The notes under the pieces: model-generated
The model's database searches: none
The model's input: only the letters and a program-made list of their open reading frames with translations
What the model was told of the DNA's origin: nothing
Part shown: piece by piece, positions 28,933 to 32,374 of the stretch
Layout: each line of letters opens with the position of its first letter
How positions within the stretch are numbered: position 1 is the first letter of the stretch
Position numbers and translations under genes: made by a program
DNA from: Chara braunii
Lineage: Eukaryota > Streptophyta > Charophyceae > Charales > Characeae
DNA length: 32,374 bases
Assembly: GCA_003427395.1 (NCBI GenBank)
Contig: BFEA01000160.1
Span: 1,848,670 to 1,881,043, forward strand
Reading direction: 5' to 3'

Positions 28933-31476
28933 TTTGTGTGAATGTGCGGTGACTGTTTCTGTTGGTCTTTCTTTCTGCCCAACTGCACATATGTTACTCA
29001 GCTGTTAGGGGTTTTCTGCCATTGTACTTCAATTCTTTCAATGGTGGAGCACTTTTCATGATAGAAGTGGGAAGAACAAATCTCAAAATCAAGGGGGATT
29101 CGAAAGAACAAATCTGAAAATGAAAAGGGGTTCCAGAGCACTGGCGAAGGGTTCCTATGAATGCGTTTTTTTCTGGCAACTGAGGGCACACTCACATTAG
29201 GACCCTTTTAAGTATTTGGGGCTCGTCAGACACTCCTCGGGGCGTCCTCGGGGCGGAAGGAATTTTCCTTTGGGGGTTTGAAGGAAATTAAGGAAATTCC
29301 CGCCGTCGTTCCACCTATCCATGGGGTGGTCTCCCAAGGATGATTCCTTTTGGCCCCCGGCGGCCATTTTCATAATATTATATTCGGCCACGCCGGGGCA
29401 ATGCCTTGATCCAATGGGTGATGCCCGTCTTGCTACGGTTTGGTCCAGCTGCCGAAGGCGGGAAATTTTGAAAGGCGCTGGCGACAGGGAGGGAAAAAAA
29501 ACTTAAAAAGCAATGGACCTCCCCGTTCGAAGATCAAATTTCAAATTGGGTGCTGGACATCACGACGGCAACGCGGAGCAGGTGGCGTCCATATTAGCAA
29601 CGGTGGAAATGGGCATTTGCAGCGGCGCAGTGGAGTCCTCGTTAGTCGTCACGAATTTGTGAGTGGCCCGCGAAGGTCCATCACCATCGCCTCCTCCTGC
29701 CGTGGCCGCGCCTATGTGCGGAGTCGAGCACACGCGGGGAACGTCGCCGGCGACTTGGCGCTGAGGTTACCGTGGTCGTGGCGAGTCGGTAGGCTGTTGT
29801 ATTTCCGTGGTTCATGAGCATTGCAACACACGTGCCGATGGAAGGAGGCAGTGACGACCAACGTGCGAAGTTGACGACGATCGAGGGGAGACGGCCGTGG
29901 CGGCGGCCGTGACAGCCATGCTCTTTCGTTGTCAGCAGGAGAGGGCAATGGGCAGAATGAAAGCGCAGATCCACGCGCGGAGGAGGAAGACGCTTCGTCA
30001 AGTCCCGATCGAAGGGCCGGATACCATGGCCATAACCGAGGCTGTAGTTCAGGCTTGCTGCGCCATAGGATGCAGTGTTCTTCCACGAGCGATGGTGGTG
30101 GATGAAACGGAGGACGGGGGGGCGTGGGTGGATCTCAGGCAATGCAATGATGTGACGAAGGAGTACTTATGGGAGAAGCTGCGTATGTTGGCATGTGTCT
30201 TTCGGGCGATGGCGATTTTTCGTCCACACTGGATGCAATCGCCATCGCCTGAAATCATTTAGTCTACGAACGCCAAATCATGTCGGCACGTGATGTTCGA
30301 GCAGTGCGTGGAAGGGGGGGGGTGGTTTCAAAAGAGGAGAAAGGAAAGGAAAAGAAAAGTTTATAAATAATTTGGAGTTAACAATAATTAAAGTTACGAA
30401 TCATAAAGGGATATTAGGGGCACTGTACACCAGTCAGGGCTCTCTCTTCTCTCAAGTGGCTTATACACACGATCATCCCAGGCATGACCCCCCCGTAAAC
30501 AACAAACAAGAGCCCTACTAAGCCACAACAGCCAAGTGGTTCCTCCCTTTAGCAATCAATACCTTTTCTGTGATCAAGCAGAAGGTGCTGAGACCCGTCG
30601 ACGAGCCTCCACAGTTGGACAGATCGTCAACCAGAGACACGCCGAATCTGCAAAGGAGTAGAAGCATAGACCTGTTCCAGCGGCAAGCTTACAATGGATG
30701 ATTTGACGACGCGTGATTAGCTCCAGATCAGACAACGGCCTCTCAATCTGTTAGAGGAACACGAGCATCCGCTCTACTGATATGTGTGCGACGTTCGATC
30801 TGAAGTGACCCGATAGTTACTCGTCTACAGAAAGAGTATTCAACTGTCCATAGAAAGTGACCACCTGTTTTGCCAGACCACATCCAACATTCAGAGGCAG
30901 TTGGCCAATCCATATAACAGAAATTTCAAAGTGTGAGCAGTCCATTCAACACACTTGTTCACTTAGAACTGGGGCCACGCCGTTCAGACTCATTGATGTT
31001 TCGAGGATTCGCTCCGCTCAAATCGTTAGATGGATTGGTCAGTTCTCTCAGGTCCACAAACACAGTGTTTCAGCTCATTGATGTACTTACGGACGCCCCT
31101 CCTAAGATTCCTTTGGCGGCTTGAACAGATCAGCCTGAGCAGGCTACGTGACACCTGCGGCCTAGGCCGCGGGCATTTCGGCCGCTGCGACCGAAAAAGT
31201 CGTCCGTGGCCGCGGCCAATGAGGCCCAATCCGCGGCCTGATTTTTCACTATTTTGTTTACCCCCTAAAAATATGTAAAAACAAAAAAACAAAATATAGG
31301 GGTGTAGGAATTGGAAAACCCTACAATCCTATGTTTTTTATTTTGGAATCAGACTTCGTTTAAGATTTTTAAAAAATGAAGAACGAAATTTCATTTAAAC
31401 AAAATATTTAAAAAAAAATAAAACGAAAAGCAGGATTTTTTTTTAGGCAGTTTTTATCATGAGGGATATGGTCCCT
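28933..31476. other. No gene recognised; GC-rich frames and one hairpin
   Basis: The stretch at 29,190-30,300 is GC-rich with frames on both strands, including a 121-residue plus frame at 29,897-30,262 and a 153-residue minus frame at 29,681-30,142; neither shows a domain. A perfect 13-bp inverted repeat lies at 30,205-30,249. 31,126-31,230 has GC-rich short palindromes; 31,240-31,450 is AT-rich. Confidence 0.4.
30205..30249. repeat. Perfect 13-bp inverted repeat
   Basis: GGCGATGGCGATT (30,205-30,217) and AATCGCCATCGCC (30,237-30,249) with a 19-nt loop, at the 3' end of the 121-residue frame. Confidence 0.85.
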
Positions 31477-32131
31477 GGGGCCTGGACCCACTAGCGAAGT
31501 ATTCTACGACGTGTGACACAATTTATGTTTTTTTGGAAAATACAAAGTGATTTTTTATTTGCATGAATGGATCGTTTTCTGATTTAAAATGAATTGAAAT
31601 AGCACATAAAACTATGTAGAACAGTTGTGCACCCGTATTCATGGGTTGGTTCTATCTCCTTCACGTAAGTCTTCATAGTGATGTACCGTGGCAATAAAAT
31701 GTGTCCACGAAGACATTCACGAGGATGAACAAGTGACGGGTATTGGGATACATTCCTCGCGATGTATCTCATGATGCCTTTAGCAGGCCATCCGACAGAC
31801 GCCGAAGCGTTCCTGTCAGATGCACCACAATATTCGAAAAAAGAAAAAAAAAACGAAGTCTGGAAATCAACCCCCCCCCTTTAGAGCCCATAAAATCCAG
31901 ACTTCCCGCCCACGCGAGCTATCATGTCCAAGTTAGTCCAACTTCGTTTTTTTTTTTTTTTTTCGACGCATCTCATTGGACGGGAGGTGGGCATCTTTAC
32001 AGTCCCCGCTAGGAAACTGCCAGGCCATCGAGATCCGATCTATTCGACGGCCGTACTGAGTCACTCGATGCCACACATGATCGAAATCCTGAACGGTGTG
32101 GTAGAATACCTTGCTAGTGGGTCCAGGCCCC
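31477..32131 (-). mobile_element. MITE-T copy 2, inverted relative to copy 1
   Basis: Perfect 19-bp outer terminal repeats (GGGGCCTGGACCCACTAGC and its complement) extend imperfectly to about 32 bp. It is 655 bp long with no transposase. The minus strand corresponds to copy 1 at 5417-6073. Clear TSDs are not seen, partly because the flanks resemble the termini. Confidence 0.85.
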
Positions 32132-32239
32132 TGGGTTGTGCTGTATTTTTTTTAGAAACGATTTTCGGTTTTTTGTAGGGTAATTAGGTGTTTAAAAAAA
32201 AATGAAGATGTAATTTAAAACAAATAAAGAAAAAAAAGG

Positions 32240-32277
<38 letters not shown>

Positions 32278-32320
32278 TGATTGATTGATTTGATTGATTG
32301 ATTGATTGATTTGATTGATT

Positions 32321-32374
<54 letters not shown>
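32240..32374. repeat. GATT and GT microsatellites at the window edge
   Basis: GATT/GATTT repeats (32,240-32,324) pass directly into a pure GT run (32,325-32,374) that continues beyond the window. Confidence 0.95.

Noticed and set aside
28682-28990. His/Thr-rich minus-strand protein
   Set aside because: Translation of the GT microsatellite.
30933-31124. Leucine-rich-repeat fragment
   Set aside because: Leucine spacing is irregular and the frame is only 63 residues.
1-32374. CRISPR array, bacterial operon or prophage-like system
   Set aside because: No regularly spaced repeats with unique spacers and no bacterial gene organisation; all evidence points to eukaryotic repeat DNA.

Overview
This window looks like repeat-rich intergenic DNA from a eukaryotic nuclear genome, most likely of the green lineage. 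The reasons are plant-type L1 LINEs carrying a zf-RVT zinc-binding C-terminus and a CCHC-knuckle ORF1, a BZW/5MP-type translation-factor retrocopy, poly(A)-ended retroposons with target-site duplications (TSDs), MITEs, GAA and GT microsatellites, and no operons. A charophyte alga or early land plant would fit, but the species cannot be proven from sequence alone. I see no clearly intact protein-coding gene.

Left part (1-6,080). A decayed Penelope-like element occupies 479-2365: one reading frame holds recognisable reverse transcriptase (RT) motifs interrupted only by stop codons. About 700 bp downstream is a type-I hammerhead ribozyme (3043-3098), as expected for this retroelement class. Then come fragments and one complete copy of a short poly(A) retroposon ('SINE-H', my label) with a perfect 17-bp TSD (3904-4099), a poly(A)-only insertion with a 14-bp TSD (5056-5125), and a 657-bp MITE (5417-6073) whose sister copy lies inverted at 31,477-32,131.

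Middle (6,080-11,520). Low-complexity DNA: GAA/GGA arrays, a tandem duplication carrying GAA tracts, a GC-rich inverted repeat, a tRNA-derived SINE (9,713 to about 10,400) and a C-rich block that encodes Pro/Ser repeats.

LINE region (11,700-20,880). Two decayed plant L1-type LINEs. Copy 1 (about 11,737-13,710) joins ORF1 to the C-terminal zf-RVT part of ORF2, apparently by an internal deletion, and is followed by a SINE-H with a 29-A tail. Copy 2 (about 14,016-20,873) keeps the CCHC knuckle, AP-like endonuclease, RT and zf-RVT regions with many stops and frameshifts. An assembly gap (15,295-15,475) followed by a Nextera mate-pair junction adapter (15,476-15,508) interrupts it, so the join there is unsafe.

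Right part (20,880-32,374). A hAT-like MITE with an 8-bp TSD (21,159-21,433), more SINE-H copies, then a full-length processed retrocopy of a BZW/eIF5-mimic gene: 5' UTR, intronless CDS with one frameshift and one stop, 3' UTR and a 26-A tail, enclosed by perfect 15-bp TSDs (22,705-25,446). The rest holds another SINE-H, a foldback element, a tiny poly(A) insertion, GT and GATT microsatellites, the second 655-bp MITE and unrecognised GC-rich DNA.

How it fits together: LINE-type retrotransposition machinery probably mobilised the SINE-H copies, the poly(A)-only insertion and the BZW retrocopy. The most intriguing signal is SINE-H: its conserved two-hairpin core recurs about eleven times, partial matches lie just 3' of both LINE coding regions, and each copy that runs on to a poly(A) tail also carries its own different inverted-repeat stem before the tail.
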